The notes below the pieces were generated by a model, which saw only the letters and a list, made by a program, of their open reading frames with translations, did no database searches and was not told the origin of the DNA. A program made the position numbers and the translations under genes. A stretch of 64,000 nt of DNA from Avispirillum sp959601495 (GTDB taxonomy: Bacteria; Bacillota; Clostridia; Oscillospirales; CAG-272). The first letter of the stretch is position 1, and the number at the start of each line of letters is the position of its first letter. Location: contig CAUGPT010000007.1 in assembly GCA_959601495.1 (NCBI GenBank), forward strand, positions 7,710 through 71,709, given 5' to 3'. Below, in pieces: positions 34,701-42,711 of this stretch.

Positions 34701-36121
34701 TATTCCTTTGAGGTGCCGGTTTCGCCCTCGAAAATTTTTCTGCCCATAAGCACGCCCATAACGCTCGCCATCATAAGACCGCGCGTCCAGCCGCTGCTGT
34801 CGCCGAGACAGTGCAGATTGCGGACGTTTGTGTTAAGATCGCGATCCATGCGGACTTTGTTAGAGTAAAACTTGAGCTCGGGGCTGTACAGAAGGGTCTC
34901 GGTAGATGCAAAACCGGGTACTACCATGTCAAGCATACGTATGAATTCGATTATGTTCGTCATTGCGCGGTAGGGCATTGCCGCCGTTATGTCTCCGGGC
35001 ACGGCATCCTTGAGCGTGGGCTTGACGTTGGAGAACGCAAGCTCCTTTGCCCATGTGCGCTTACCGTCAAGAATATCGCCGTAGCGCTGAACGAGTATGT
35101 GACCCGCACCCAGCATATTGGTGAGCTCGCCCACCTTCTGCGCATATGCGATAGGCTGATTGAAAGGCTCCGTAAAGTTGTGGCTGACGAGGATGGCAAG
35201 GTTTGTGTTGTCGCTCTTGTTGTCCTTGTAGCTGTGGCCGTTTACAACGGCAAGATCGTTGTCGTAGTTCTCCTGTGCCACAAATCCGCCCGGGTTCTGA
35301 CAGAATGTGCGGACCTTGTTTTTCCAGGGCTTCGGATAGCCGATGAGCTTGCTTTCGTACAGCACACGGTTCACTTTCTCCATGACCTCGTTGCGGCACT
35401 CAACGCGCACGCCTATATCGACCGTGCCGGGCTTGTGCGCAATGTTGTGCTCCGCGCATATCTTTTCCAGCCAGTCCGCGCCGCGGCGTCCCGTGGCTAT
35501 GACGACGCGCCCCGCTCTTATTTCCTTTTCGGTGTCGCCCTCGCGGACGATAACTCCGCGGCAGACGTCGCCGTCAAGTATGATGTTATCGCAGTTTGCG
35601 CTGAACATCATGTCAACGCTGTGCTCCATGAGCCATACCTGTATATCGTAGTAAAGCTTCTGCGCTTTTTCCGTTCCGAGATGGCGGATAGGGCAGTCTA
35701 CGAGCTTGAGGCCCGCTTTTATGGCGTTCTTTCTGATCTCTTTGATCTCGTCATTGTTGCCGATGCCCTCTATGTGGGGATCCGCACCGAACTCAAGATA
35801 AATCTTATCGGTGTAATTTATGAGCTCCTGCGCAAAATCCGCGCCTATAAGATCGGGCAGATCGCCGCCCACCTCGTAGGAGAGAGAAAGCTTTCCGTCG
35901 GAGAAAGCGCCCGCACCGGAAAAACCGGTGGTTATGCTGCAGCCCCTCGGACAGTTGACGCAGTGCCCGATTTCCGATTTGGGACAGTGACGCTTTTCAA
36001 CGGGGAGCCCTTTTTCTATAAGAAGAATTTTCTGTTTTGAGCCCAGACGGAGCATTTCCATTGCCGTAAATATACCTGCGGGACCCGCTCCCACTATGAT
36101 CAGATCGTATTGAGTTGCCAA
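34700..36121 (-). CDS. FAD-dependent dehydrogenase (uncharacterised COG2509-type)
   Basis: This is a 473-residue flavoprotein. It begins with a dinucleotide-binding motif, DLIIVGAGPAGIFTAMEML, and has a Cys-rich stretch (CPKSEIGHCVNCPRGCS) followed by GFSGAGAFSDGKLSLS and VIATGRRGADWLEK, then a C-terminal GDSSGWTRGLMMASVMG flavin-contact region. I place the start at the TTG at 36121: it has AAAGGA 8 bp upstream and puts the Rossmann strand next to the N-terminus. The frame runs back to 36235 from a GTG with no binding site. Substrate is unknown. The Cys pattern suggests a redox cofactor or disulfide, which is inference. Confidence 0.85.
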   Translation of the reverse strand: MATQYDLIIVGAGPAGIFTAMEMLRLGSKQKILLIEKGLPVEKRHCPKSEIGHCVNCPRGCSITTGFSGAGAFSDGKLSLSYEVGGDLPDLIGADFAQELINYTDKIYLEFGADPHIEGIGNNDEIKEIRKNAIKAGLKLVDCPIRHLGTEKAQKLYYDIQVWLMEHSVDMMFSANCDNIILDGDVCRGVIVREGDTEKEIRAGRVVIATGRRGADWLEKICAEHNIAHKPGTVDIGVRVECRNEVMEKVNRVLYESKLIGYPKPWKNKVRTFCQNPGGFVAQENYDNDLAVVNGHSYKDNKSDNTNLAILVSHNFTEPFNQPIAYAQKVGELTNMLGAGHILVQRYGDILDGKRTWAKELAFSNVKPTLKDAVPGDITAAMPYRAMTNIIEFIRMLDMVVPGFASTETLLYSPELKFYSNKVRMDRDLNTNVRNLHCLGDSSGWTRGLMMASVMGVLMGRKIFEGETGTSKE

Positions 36122-36323
36122 TTGAGAAATATCCTTTCGTGTATACCGCGGAACAAAGGGCTGAAGCCGTGCGGCGGCAAGCCCCGGATATCGGCGGTAT
36201 TCTGCTTTTTTCGTACTATTAGATTTTATCACCACGCGCCTTTAAAGTCAAGTATGTAAAATACGGTAAAGTTTTTTTAACATTATATTATCGGTTAATT
36301 CACATTATATTTTGTCTTCATGC

Positions 36324-36352
36324 TTGCAATTTGTTTCAAGTTGTGATATTAT
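36324..36352 (+). promoter_or_regulatory. Promoter of gpsA
   Basis: TTGCAA (36324-36329), 17-bp spacer, TATTAT (36347-36352), 57 bp before the gpsA ATG, in the AT-rich divergent gap. Confidence 0.75.
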
Positions 36353-36408
36353 ATCTGCAGAATAGAGTAATTATGCACAAATTCATATATTGATTATCAG
36401 GAGAAGTA

Positions 36409-37413
36409 ATGGATATCGGCGTACTTGGAGCGGGCACGTGGGGTATTGCACTGGCAAAGCTTTTGTGCGAAAACCGCCATCGCGTCACCGTTTGGTCCGC
36501 ACTTCCGGAAGAGATAGAATGGCTTTCGGGCGGGCATGAGCATAAAAATCTGCCCGGAGTAAAGCTTCCGCGGGACATTAAGTATACGGCAGATATTGAA
36601 AAGGCACTGAGGGCGGACTTTGTTTTGTTTGCGGTGCCGTCCGCTTTTGTCCGTTCGACGGTGAGAGCGGCGTCTCAGTTTTTAAGAGAAGGTCAGATAA
36701 TAATAGACGCGGCAAAGGGCATGGAGAGCGAAACGCTTTTCACCATGACCGAGGTCATAGCCGACGAAATGAAAAAGTGCGGCTGCACCTTTGAGCCGAA
36801 GCTTGTGGCACTGTCGGGTCCCACCCACGCCGAGGAGGTCGCCATCGGTATGCCTACATCCGTCGTGTGTGCCTGCAGCGACGAAGAATGTGCCCAAAGC
36901 GCAGCTTCGCTGTTTATGAATTCCTGCATGCGCGTTTACACGAATACCGACGTCAAAGGCGTTGAGCTTTGCGGCGCGCTGAAGAATATAATCGCTCTTG
37001 CCTCCGGAATGAGCACCGGCATGGGGTACGGTGATAACACCCGTGCAATGCTCATCACCCGCGGTATTGCCGAAATGACGAGAATGGGTCTTGCCATGGG
37101 CTGCAAGAGGCGCACATTTATGGGTCTTGCGGGCATCGGCGATCTGATAGTGACATGTACATCGCAGCACAGCAGAAACAATCGCTGCGGAGAATATATA
37201 GGTCGGGGCATGACATATAAAGAAGCTTCCGAAAAGGTCGGCATGGTCGTCGAGGGCTATTACGCACTTGAGGCTGCCGTTGAGCTTTCCCGCAAGTACG
37301 GGGAGCCGCTGCCCATCATCAGCGCCGTTTACGACGTAGTGATGAACGGCAGAAAACCCGAGGACGCGCTTGACGCGCTTATGACTCGCGCCATGCGCTC
37401 CGAACTTGAATAA
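36409..37413 (+). CDS. gpsA: Glycerol-3-phosphate dehydrogenase [NAD(P)+]
   Basis: This 334-residue enzyme reduces dihydroxyacetone phosphate to sn-glycerol 3-phosphate, the start of phospholipid synthesis. Motifs are GVLGAGTWGIALAKLL (Rossmann), FAVPSAFVR, SGPTHAEEVAIGMPT, the catalytic Lys in ELCGALKNIIALASGM, and NTRAMLITRGIAEM. The ATG at 36409 follows CAGGAG. A solute-binding lipoprotein gene follows after 33 bp and may share its transcript. Confidence 0.97.
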   Translation: MDIGVLGAGTWGIALAKLLCENRHRVTVWSALPEEIEWLSGGHEHKNLPGVKLPRDIKYTADIEKALRADFVLFAVPSAFVRSTVRAASQFLREGQIIIDAAKGMESETLFTMTEVIADEMKKCGCTFEPKLVALSGPTHAEEVAIGMPTSVVCACSDEECAQSAASLFMNSCMRVYTNTDVKGVELCGALKNIIALASGMSTGMGYGDNTRAMLITRGIAEMTRMGLAMGCKRRTFMGLAGIGDLIVTCTSQHSRNNRCGEYIGRGMTYKEASEKVGMVVEGYYALEAAVELSRKYGEPLPIISAVYDVVMNGRKPEDALDALMTRAMRSELE

Positions 37414-37446
37414 ACTTTGTCAAAAATTAATTTAGGAGATATATGT

Positions 37447-38988
37447 ATGAAAGCAAAAAGACTCATTGCGATCCTGCTTGCAGCACTTATGTGTGTTCCG
37501 ATCCTTGCTTCCTGCGCGGATGACGGACCGGAGGATTTCACACGTCCGCAGGGCGACACTGCCAGCAACGATTCAAACTTTCCCGGTGCCGATTATGACG
37601 GTGAAGATTTTACCTTCCTTTATATTAAGCACTCGGATGTAGGCAAGGACTACTACGGCGGCAACTATCTTGACTCCGAGGCTCTCGAGGGACGTACCGT
37701 TGAGGATGCTGTTTACGAGAGAAACCTTGCGGTTGAGGAAAAGTACAGCGTAAACATCAACCAGGACGTTCAGGTCAACGGTGACCCCGCAAAGCTTCTG
37801 CAGAAGAAGTACATGGCGGGCGAGTTCAACTTTGACGTTATCTACGGCTGGTGCTACAAGCTCGGCGCGTGCATCACCGAGAACTATTTTGAGGACTTTT
37901 ACAAGCTCCGTGACAACGGTACTGCGGATTTCGATCAGGAGTACTGGAGCCCTACGGCTATGGAAGACCTTACAATTGACGGCAAGCTGTATCTCTGCAT
38001 GAACGATATCACCATGAATAAGCTTGAGTGGGCAGGATTTCTGTTCTACAACAAGAGCATTTATGAAGATCAGCGCCTTGAAGATGAGTTCGGCTCCATC
38101 TACGACCTTGTAGACAGCGGAAAGTGGACTCTTGATACATATCTTAACATGGTATCTTACGTCAGCCAGGACCTTGACGGTAACGGCACTATCAACAAGG
38201 ATGACCTTTACGGACTTATCGAGGGCGACGGCTCCGGCTCCTCTGTTGCGCACTGGTGCGGTATTGACTACACCACCCGCAACGATGACGGCTCTTACAC
38301 CGTAGACTTCTACAGCGAAAAGCTGCTTGACATCATCAATAAGGTCAACCCCATATACAGCAACCAGAAGTATGTCATGACATACGAAAATATCTGGAAA
38401 GATAACGCAGATATGAGCGGCTCTACCGACCAGTGGGAGTATGCGCGTTCGTTCTTTACGACCGACCATTCTCTGTTCTGCACAGGCTCCGCTTATATCA
38501 CCAGCGAGTTCCGTAACATGGAGAGCTCCTACGGTATCGTTCCCAACCCCAAGTATGACGAAAACCAGAAGGACTACTACGCCGGCGTTAGCTGCCTCGC
38601 TTCCATATTTGCGCTTCCCAGCACTCAGAGAACCGATATGAAGACCGCAGGTCTTGAGCGTACCGGTACTATCCTTGAGTATCTCGCATACAAGTCCAAC
38701 CAGATACTTCTGCCCGTGTACTACGATACACTTCTGAAGGGTCAGAGACTTGACGGCGACGACGACTCCAGAATGCTCGATATCATCAGAACCTCTATCA
38801 GATTCGAGTTTGTTGATTCTATAGGTCTTGAAGATTTCGGCAGTCTGCTCAGCTCTATGTTCTCAAAGCCTTCTTCTGCTACATCGACATACGAGCGTAA
38901 CAAGAGAAAGCTTCAGAAGAGCCTTGACGATTTCTACTCCAACATGCTTCTTCTCCAGACTAAGCAGGCAGGAACGGAAAGCAAATAA
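37447..38988 (+). CDS. Extracellular solute-binding lipoprotein, orphan
   Basis: This is a 513-residue lipoprotein. The signal peptide ends in lipobox ILASC (about residue 21), followed by an Asp/Asn/Ser linker and a periplasmic-binding-type fold resembling ABC sugar-binding proteins (FDVIYGWCYKLG, GKLYLCMNDI, FLFYNKSIYED, SGKWTLDTYLNM). Residues near 245 contain an EF-hand-like loop, DLDGNGTINKDDL, common in sugar-binding proteins of this group. The ATG at 37447 has TAGGAG 8 bp upstream. Codon usage is biased as in the BMP lipoprotein, suggesting high expression. No permease or ATPase is adjacent, so it must pair with a transporter elsewhere or have another role. Confidence 0.82.
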   Translation: MKAKRLIAILLAALMCVPILASCADDGPEDFTRPQGDTASNDSNFPGADYDGEDFTFLYIKHSDVGKDYYGGNYLDSEALEGRTVEDAVYERNLAVEEKYSVNINQDVQVNGDPAKLLQKKYMAGEFNFDVIYGWCYKLGACITENYFEDFYKLRDNGTADFDQEYWSPTAMEDLTIDGKLYLCMNDITMNKLEWAGFLFYNKSIYEDQRLEDEFGSIYDLVDSGKWTLDTYLNMVSYVSQDLDGNGTINKDDLYGLIEGDGSGSSVAHWCGIDYTTRNDDGSYTVDFYSEKLLDIINKVNPIYSNQKYVMTYENIWKDNADMSGSTDQWEYARSFFTTDHSLFCTGSAYITSEFRNMESSYGIVPNPKYDENQKDYYAGVSCLASIFALPSTQRTDMKTAGLERTGTILEYLAYKSNQILLPVYYDTLLKGQRLDGDDDSRMLDIIRTSIRFEFVDSIGLEDFGSLLSSMFSKPSSATSTYERNKRKLQKSLDDFYSNMLLLQTKQAGTESK

Positions 38989-38998
38989 TTACAGTTAC

Positions 38999-39034
38999 AA
39001 AAAAGCGCCTGCCGACATCGGCAGACGCTTTTTT
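38999..39034 (+). terminator. Intrinsic terminator after the solute-binding lipoprotein gene
   Basis: A 17-bp stem with one C-A mismatch (AAAAAAGCGCCTGCCGA with TCGGCAGACGCTTTTTT) and T-run. Confidence 0.93.
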
Positions 39035-39053
39035 CTATGGCGAGCGGTTACCG

Positions 39054-39078
39054 CCGACCGGATCTTACGGCCGGTCGG
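39054..39078 (-). terminator. GC-rich stem-loop after the baseplate-like gene
   Basis: An 8-bp stem (CCGACCGG with CCGGTCGG) and 9-nt loop, without a T-tract, 35 bp downstream of the minus-strand gene. It may slow or end transcription. Other short GC-rich palindromes surround it. Confidence 0.4.
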
Positions 39079-39112
39079 ACTCGACGCGCCGGACCGCTTA
39101 CCGGCGAGGCGG

Positions 39113-39964
39113 TCATGCCCCGGGATTTTCAAGCGCCGCTATCCTCGCCTCGAGCGCGGTCACCTTCTCCGACAGCTCCAGTATCGCGGCACTTGCATCT
39201 GTAGATACAAGGGACGTGCCGTCCGGAGTGAAACTTACATTCGCGGCATTGATCGACTTGTGATCGCTTATATACTTAGCCGCGAAAACAGCAGCGCTTT
39301 CAACCGTAATGCATGCCTCGCGTCCGACTGAGTCTCTCCAAAACGTTATTCTGTCATGGTTCTCAACGGAGGAAACCGGAAATGTTCTGTCAAATAATCC
39401 GGCGCAGGCGGACCTTTCTCCGATAAGCGCCCTTGTTTCGGATTTTGAGTATACATCCGGCAGCGAGTCGACTTTTTGGGTCGCAAGCGTCGCTGCCTCC
39501 TGCGCCGCTGCTGCGGCGTTTTCAGCTTTTTGGGCATTCTGCGCTCCTGCCGTTACAAGCGCGGAGAGCCCTGTGTATCTGTCTTCCGCTTCAATGGCGG
39601 TGCTTGAGTCCAGATTGTCGGCAATGTCGAGATAAAATGTCGGCGTGTACAGAACTTCGCGTTTGTCCGCATCCGCCGAACATATGCAAAGCTCGCATTC
39701 CGCACTTCCGGCCTCTGAGGTGAACGAGGAGGGCAGGGCAAGGTTCGCGCGGCCGTCGGATACAGTGCACGCAGCAATGTATGATTTGCCGCCGAGGGCG
39801 GCGTTGACCGTTGCAGTGTCGGTGCTCGGATCAAGTGTCACGGGCGAGGAGCCGCTGCAGAGAGAAAACACGATAAGGCGCGACGCTGTGTCGCCTTTTT
39901 TTACGTGTACGATCGGGGCTTTTCCGCCTCCGGAAACATCAAGCGAAACGTTGGTTTTGATCAT
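39113..39964 (-). CDS. Phage baseplate upper protein (BppU N-domain)-like protein, orphan
   Basis: This is a 283-residue protein with no signal peptide. Residues 1-115 are a beta-rich domain like the N-terminus of phage BppU/receptor-binding-protein carriers (TNVSLDVSGGGKAPIVHVKKGD, then CELCICSADADKREVLYTP). An Ala/Gln-rich coiled-coil stretch (AGAQNAQKAENAAAAAQEAA), a middle region, and a second coiled coil at the C-terminus (LSEKVTALEARIAALE) follow. The start is the ATG at 39964, with AAAGG 7 bp upstream. No other phage gene is near, so it is either a remnant of a prophage tail or a domesticated fibre-like protein. Function is inferred only. Confidence 0.55.
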   Translation of the reverse strand: MIKTNVSLDVSGGGKAPIVHVKKGDTASRLIVFSLCSGSSPVTLDPSTDTATVNAALGGKSYIAACTVSDGRANLALPSSFTSEAGSAECELCICSADADKREVLYTPTFYLDIADNLDSSTAIEAEDRYTGLSALVTAGAQNAQKAENAAAAAQEAATLATQKVDSLPDVYSKSETRALIGERSACAGLFDRTFPVSSVENHDRITFWRDSVGREACITVESAAVFAAKYISDHKSINAANVSFTPDGTSLVSTDASAAILELSEKVTALEARIAALENPGA

Positions 39965-40144
39965 AGGCATCCTTTCTTTGAATTGCAAAGCGGTATTTTT
40001 GCGGTCGACTGTATTATATAATCCGGCGCCCGTTTGTTCTCCCCGTGATTCTTCTGATATTTTATAATATATTCATAGTGAGTTAACAAAACATTGGACG
40101 GTTTGTCGTATAATTTTAACAGTTATACTTCAAAGGATACGGTT

Positions 40145-40543
40145 ATGCTGCTGCTTGATATACTGAGAAAGAAGAAGCTTGTCGAAACAGACAGAACTAT
40201 AAAAAAATACGGCGAAGAACTCGCTTCTCTTTATATAAAAATCGGCAAACAGAGAGCGCTTCGCGTTGCGGTGACCGCAAGGATCCCCGATTTTCAGGCG
40301 CACCTTGTGGAGGTCATGCTTGACAGGTTTGACGAGCATGTTGAAAAGAAATATTCAATGGAGTTTCTGATGGGCTTTAAACGCTTTTTATCGGAAGCTG
40401 ACAGACAAAGGCTCTATAAGGAGCAACGCATCGACGCTCTTGCCGACGAAACGGTCGAACTGATCGCTGCGGGCGCCGAAAAGCACAAAACCTCGGTGCA
40501 GCAGGAAACATACAACTACTTTATGGAAAATTTTAATATATGA
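40145..40543 (+). CDS. Hypothetical protein, 132 residues, helical
   Basis: I do not recognise this protein. It has no signal peptide or transmembrane segment. It is rich in Lys, Glu and Leu and predicted helical by eye (RKKKLVETDRTIKKYGEE, LVEVMLDRFDEHVEKKY, LMGFKRFLSEADRQRLYKEQ). The ATG at 40145 follows AAAGGA 6 bp upstream; the frame extends 17 codons upstream without a binding site. It stands alone between the baseplate-like gene and transketolase and ends before a terminator at 40621. Confidence 0.65.
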   Translation: MLLLDILRKKKLVETDRTIKKYGEELASLYIKIGKQRALRVAVTARIPDFQAHLVEVMLDRFDEHVEKKYSMEFLMGFKRFLSEADRQRLYKEQRIDALADETVELIAAGAEKHKTSVQQETYNYFMENFNI

Positions 40544-40620
40544 GCCATTCCCGTTGCCGCCGTACCTGCGGCTTCGGCGGAGGCGTTCGGGCTTTGCGCG
40601 ATACTGCGCGGCGGCTTGTT

Positions 40621-40649
40621 AAAAAGAAGCGGATACTCGCTTCTTTTTT
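40621..40649 (+). terminator. Intrinsic terminator after the 132-residue gene
   Basis: An 11-bp stem (AAAAAGAAGCG with CGCTTCTTTTT), 6-nt loop and T-run. Confidence 0.9.
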
Positions 40650-40766
40650 GTTTCTCTTTACGGCGCCGCGCCGCCGTCTTAATGACAACGCTTTGGCGCT
40701 TCGCAAAACGGGATCGCCGAGACTTTTCGGACTTTTTATAAAATTTAATATTTTACGTTTTATTGT

Positions 40767-40795
40767 TTGACTTTTTTTACCGTATGTATTATTAT
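40767..40795 (+). promoter_or_regulatory. Promoter of the split transketolase operon
   Basis: TTGACT (40767-40772), 17-bp spacer, TATTAT (40790-40795), 65 bp before the ATG. Confidence 0.8.
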
Positions 40796-40860
40796 ATATA
40801 TGTGAAGCTGTGTCCGCTTTTTAAAAACGCGGGCTGCAATTTTGAAAGGAATTATCGTTT

Positions 40861-41682
40861 ATGGAACAAAAGCGTATTTCTGAGCTCTCCGAGATCGCGA
40901 GAAATGTAAGGATCGGCATTATCGACGCCGTCCACAGCGCTTCTTCCGGTCATCCCGGCGGCTCGCTCTCATCTGCGGATATTTTGACTTATCTGTATTT
41001 TGAGGAGCTCAACATAGACCCCGAAGATCCCAAGGCTCCCGACCGCGACAGATTCGTTCTGTCAAAGGGACATATAACTCCCGGTCTGTACTCCGTGCTT
41101 GCGCACAGAGGATATTTTCCGGTAGAGCTTCTGAAGACCTTCAGAAAGTCCGACTCTATTCTCCAGGGACATCCCGATACAAAGAAGATCCCCGGTGTTG
41201 ATATGTCCACAGGCTCTCTGGGACAGGGTGTTTCCGTTGCCTGCGGCATGGCTCTTGCAGCGAAACTCGACTCCTCCTCCCGCAGAGTGTACGCTCTTAT
41301 GGGCGACGGCGAGGCAGAAGAGGGTCAGGTATGGGAAAGCGCAATGTTTGCCGCTCACTATAAGCTCGATAACCTTTGCTACATTCTCGACTGGAACGGT
41401 CTGCAGATAGACGGTCCCATTGACGACGTTATAGGACCCACCCCCTTTGATACCAAATTCGCGGCTTTCGGCTGGAACGTTATTTTTGCCGACGCTCACG
41501 ATTTCAACTCTCTCGAGTCAGCTTTTGCGGCGGCAAGGGCGTGCAGCGGTAAGCCCAGCGTGATAATCGCAAAGAGCATCAAGGGACGCGGAGTGTCCTT
41601 TATGGAAAATCAAGTCTCATGGCACGGCGCAGCTCCCAACGACGAGCAGTACGCGCAGGCTATGAAAGATCTTGAGGCATAA
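40861..41682 (+). CDS. Transketolase, N-terminal (thiamine diphosphate-binding PP) subunit
   Basis: This 273-residue subunit corresponds to the first third of a normal transketolase. It has the substrate/cofactor motifs SGHPGGSLSSADIL, LSKGHITPGLYSVLAHRG, DMSTGSLGQGVSVACGMALA and the ThDP-magnesium motif GDGEAEEGQVWE...DWNGLQIDG. Transketolase moves two-carbon units in the pentose phosphate pathway. The C-terminal subunit follows 24 bp later, and together they form the two-gene type found in many Clostridia and Archaea. The ATG follows AAAGGAATT. Confidence 0.95.
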   Translation: MEQKRISELSEIARNVRIGIIDAVHSASSGHPGGSLSSADILTYLYFEELNIDPEDPKAPDRDRFVLSKGHITPGLYSVLAHRGYFPVELLKTFRKSDSILQGHPDTKKIPGVDMSTGSLGQGVSVACGMALAAKLDSSSRRVYALMGDGEAEEGQVWESAMFAAHYKLDNLCYILDWNGLQIDGPIDDVIGPTPFDTKFAAFGWNVIFADAHDFNSLESAFAAARACSGKPSVIIAKSIKGRGVSFMENQVSWHGAAPNDEQYAQAMKDLEA

Positions 41683-41706
41683 GCCACAGGGGAGGAAAGA
41701 TACGAA

Positions 41707-42648
41707 ATGGCAGATAGAATAGCTACCAGAGAAGCTTACGGCAAGGCTCTTGTTGAGTTCGGTGCCGAGTACGATAACCTTGTGGTTCTTGACGCGGACC
41801 TTGCCGCAGCCACAAAAACAGGTATGTTCAAAAAGGCATATCCCGATCGTTTCTTCGATTGCGGAATTGCCGAGAATAATATGATAGGCGTTGCCGTCGG
41901 TCTTGCGCTTTCGGGCAAGATACCGTTTGCATCAAGCTTTGCCATGTTTGCAGCAGGCAGAAGCTTTGAGCAGGTGCGCAACTCCGTGGGCTACCCACAC
42001 GCAAACGTAAAGATCGGCGCGACTCACGGCGGTATCACCGTCGGCGAGGACGGCGCGACACACCAGTGCCTTGAGGACTTTGCGCTCATGCGCACAATAC
42101 CTGGCATGACTGTCATCTGCCCCGCAGATGCAGTTGAGGCGCGCCTTGCTGTCAAGGCTGCTATCGATACTGACGGTCCCATGTACCTGCGCTTCGGCAG
42201 AATGGCTGTGCCCACCGTATGCGGCGCCGACTACCGCTTCGAGATCGGACGCGGCGTAAAGCTTTGCGACGGCACGGACGTTTCCATAATCGCCAACGGC
42301 GTTGAGGTCGAGCAGGCGCTTATCGCGGCTGAAAGCCTCAAGTCCGAGGGCATTTCCGCTTCCGTTATCAATATGGCTACCATAAAGCCCATTGACCGCG
42401 AGCTCGTCATCGAAGAGGCAAAGCGCTGCGGATGCATCGTTACATGCGAAGAGCATTCCGTTATCGGCGGTCTCGGCGGCGCAGTGTGCGAAACTGTCTG
42501 CGAGACTGTTCCCGTGCCCGTTGTCAGAGTCGGAACTGAAGATTGCTTCGGCAGAAGCGGTCCCGCAAAAGAGCTTCTCGGTATTTTCGGTCTTGACGCA
42601 GCTGCGATCGCAGCTAAGGCAAAGCTTGCCGCAAGCCTTAAAAAATGA
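41707..42648 (+). CDS. Transketolase, C-terminal (pyrimidine-binding) subunit
   Basis: This 313-residue subunit supplies the pyrimidine-binding and C-terminal domains: TREAYGKALVEFGA, LDADLAAATKTGMFKKAYPDRFFDCGIAENNMIG with the catalytic Glu that activates thiamine, GATHGGITVGEDGATHQCLEDFA, and a C-terminal domain with VTCEEHSVIGGLGGAV. GGGGAGG precedes the ATG. It ends at a terminator 4 bp after the stop, closing a two-gene operon. Confidence 0.95.
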   Translation: MADRIATREAYGKALVEFGAEYDNLVVLDADLAAATKTGMFKKAYPDRFFDCGIAENNMIGVAVGLALSGKIPFASSFAMFAAGRSFEQVRNSVGYPHANVKIGATHGGITVGEDGATHQCLEDFALMRTIPGMTVICPADAVEARLAVKAAIDTDGPMYLRFGRMAVPTVCGADYRFEIGRGVKLCDGTDVSIIANGVEVEQALIAAESLKSEGISASVINMATIKPIDRELVIEEAKRCGCIVTCEEHSVIGGLGGAVCETVCETVPVPVVRVGTEDCFGRSGPAKELLGIFGLDAAAIAAKAKLAASLKK

Positions 42649-42652
42649 TAAT

Positions 42653-42683
42653 AAGGCGGCACGCTTTTGTGCCGCCTTCTTTT
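42653..42683 (+). terminator. Intrinsic terminator of the transketolase operon
   Basis: A 10-bp stem (AAGGCGGCAC with GTGCCGCCTT), 6-nt loop, then CTTTT. The T-tract is short. Confidence 0.8.
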
Positions 42684-42711
42684 AACTTTGCAAAAAGAGG
42701 AGGTGCAGCGG

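Larger units (their letters stand above)
40544..40860. other. 317-bp non-coding gap before transketolase
   Basis: This gap contains a strong terminator (40621-40649) and the transketolase promoter (40767-40795). The open frame at 40540-40770 gives an Arg-rich peptide that runs through the terminator and is not convincing. Confidence 0.7.

Noticed and set aside
40540..40770. 76-codon open frame before transketolase
   Set aside because: It crosses a strong intrinsic terminator and encodes an Arg-rich low-complexity peptide.
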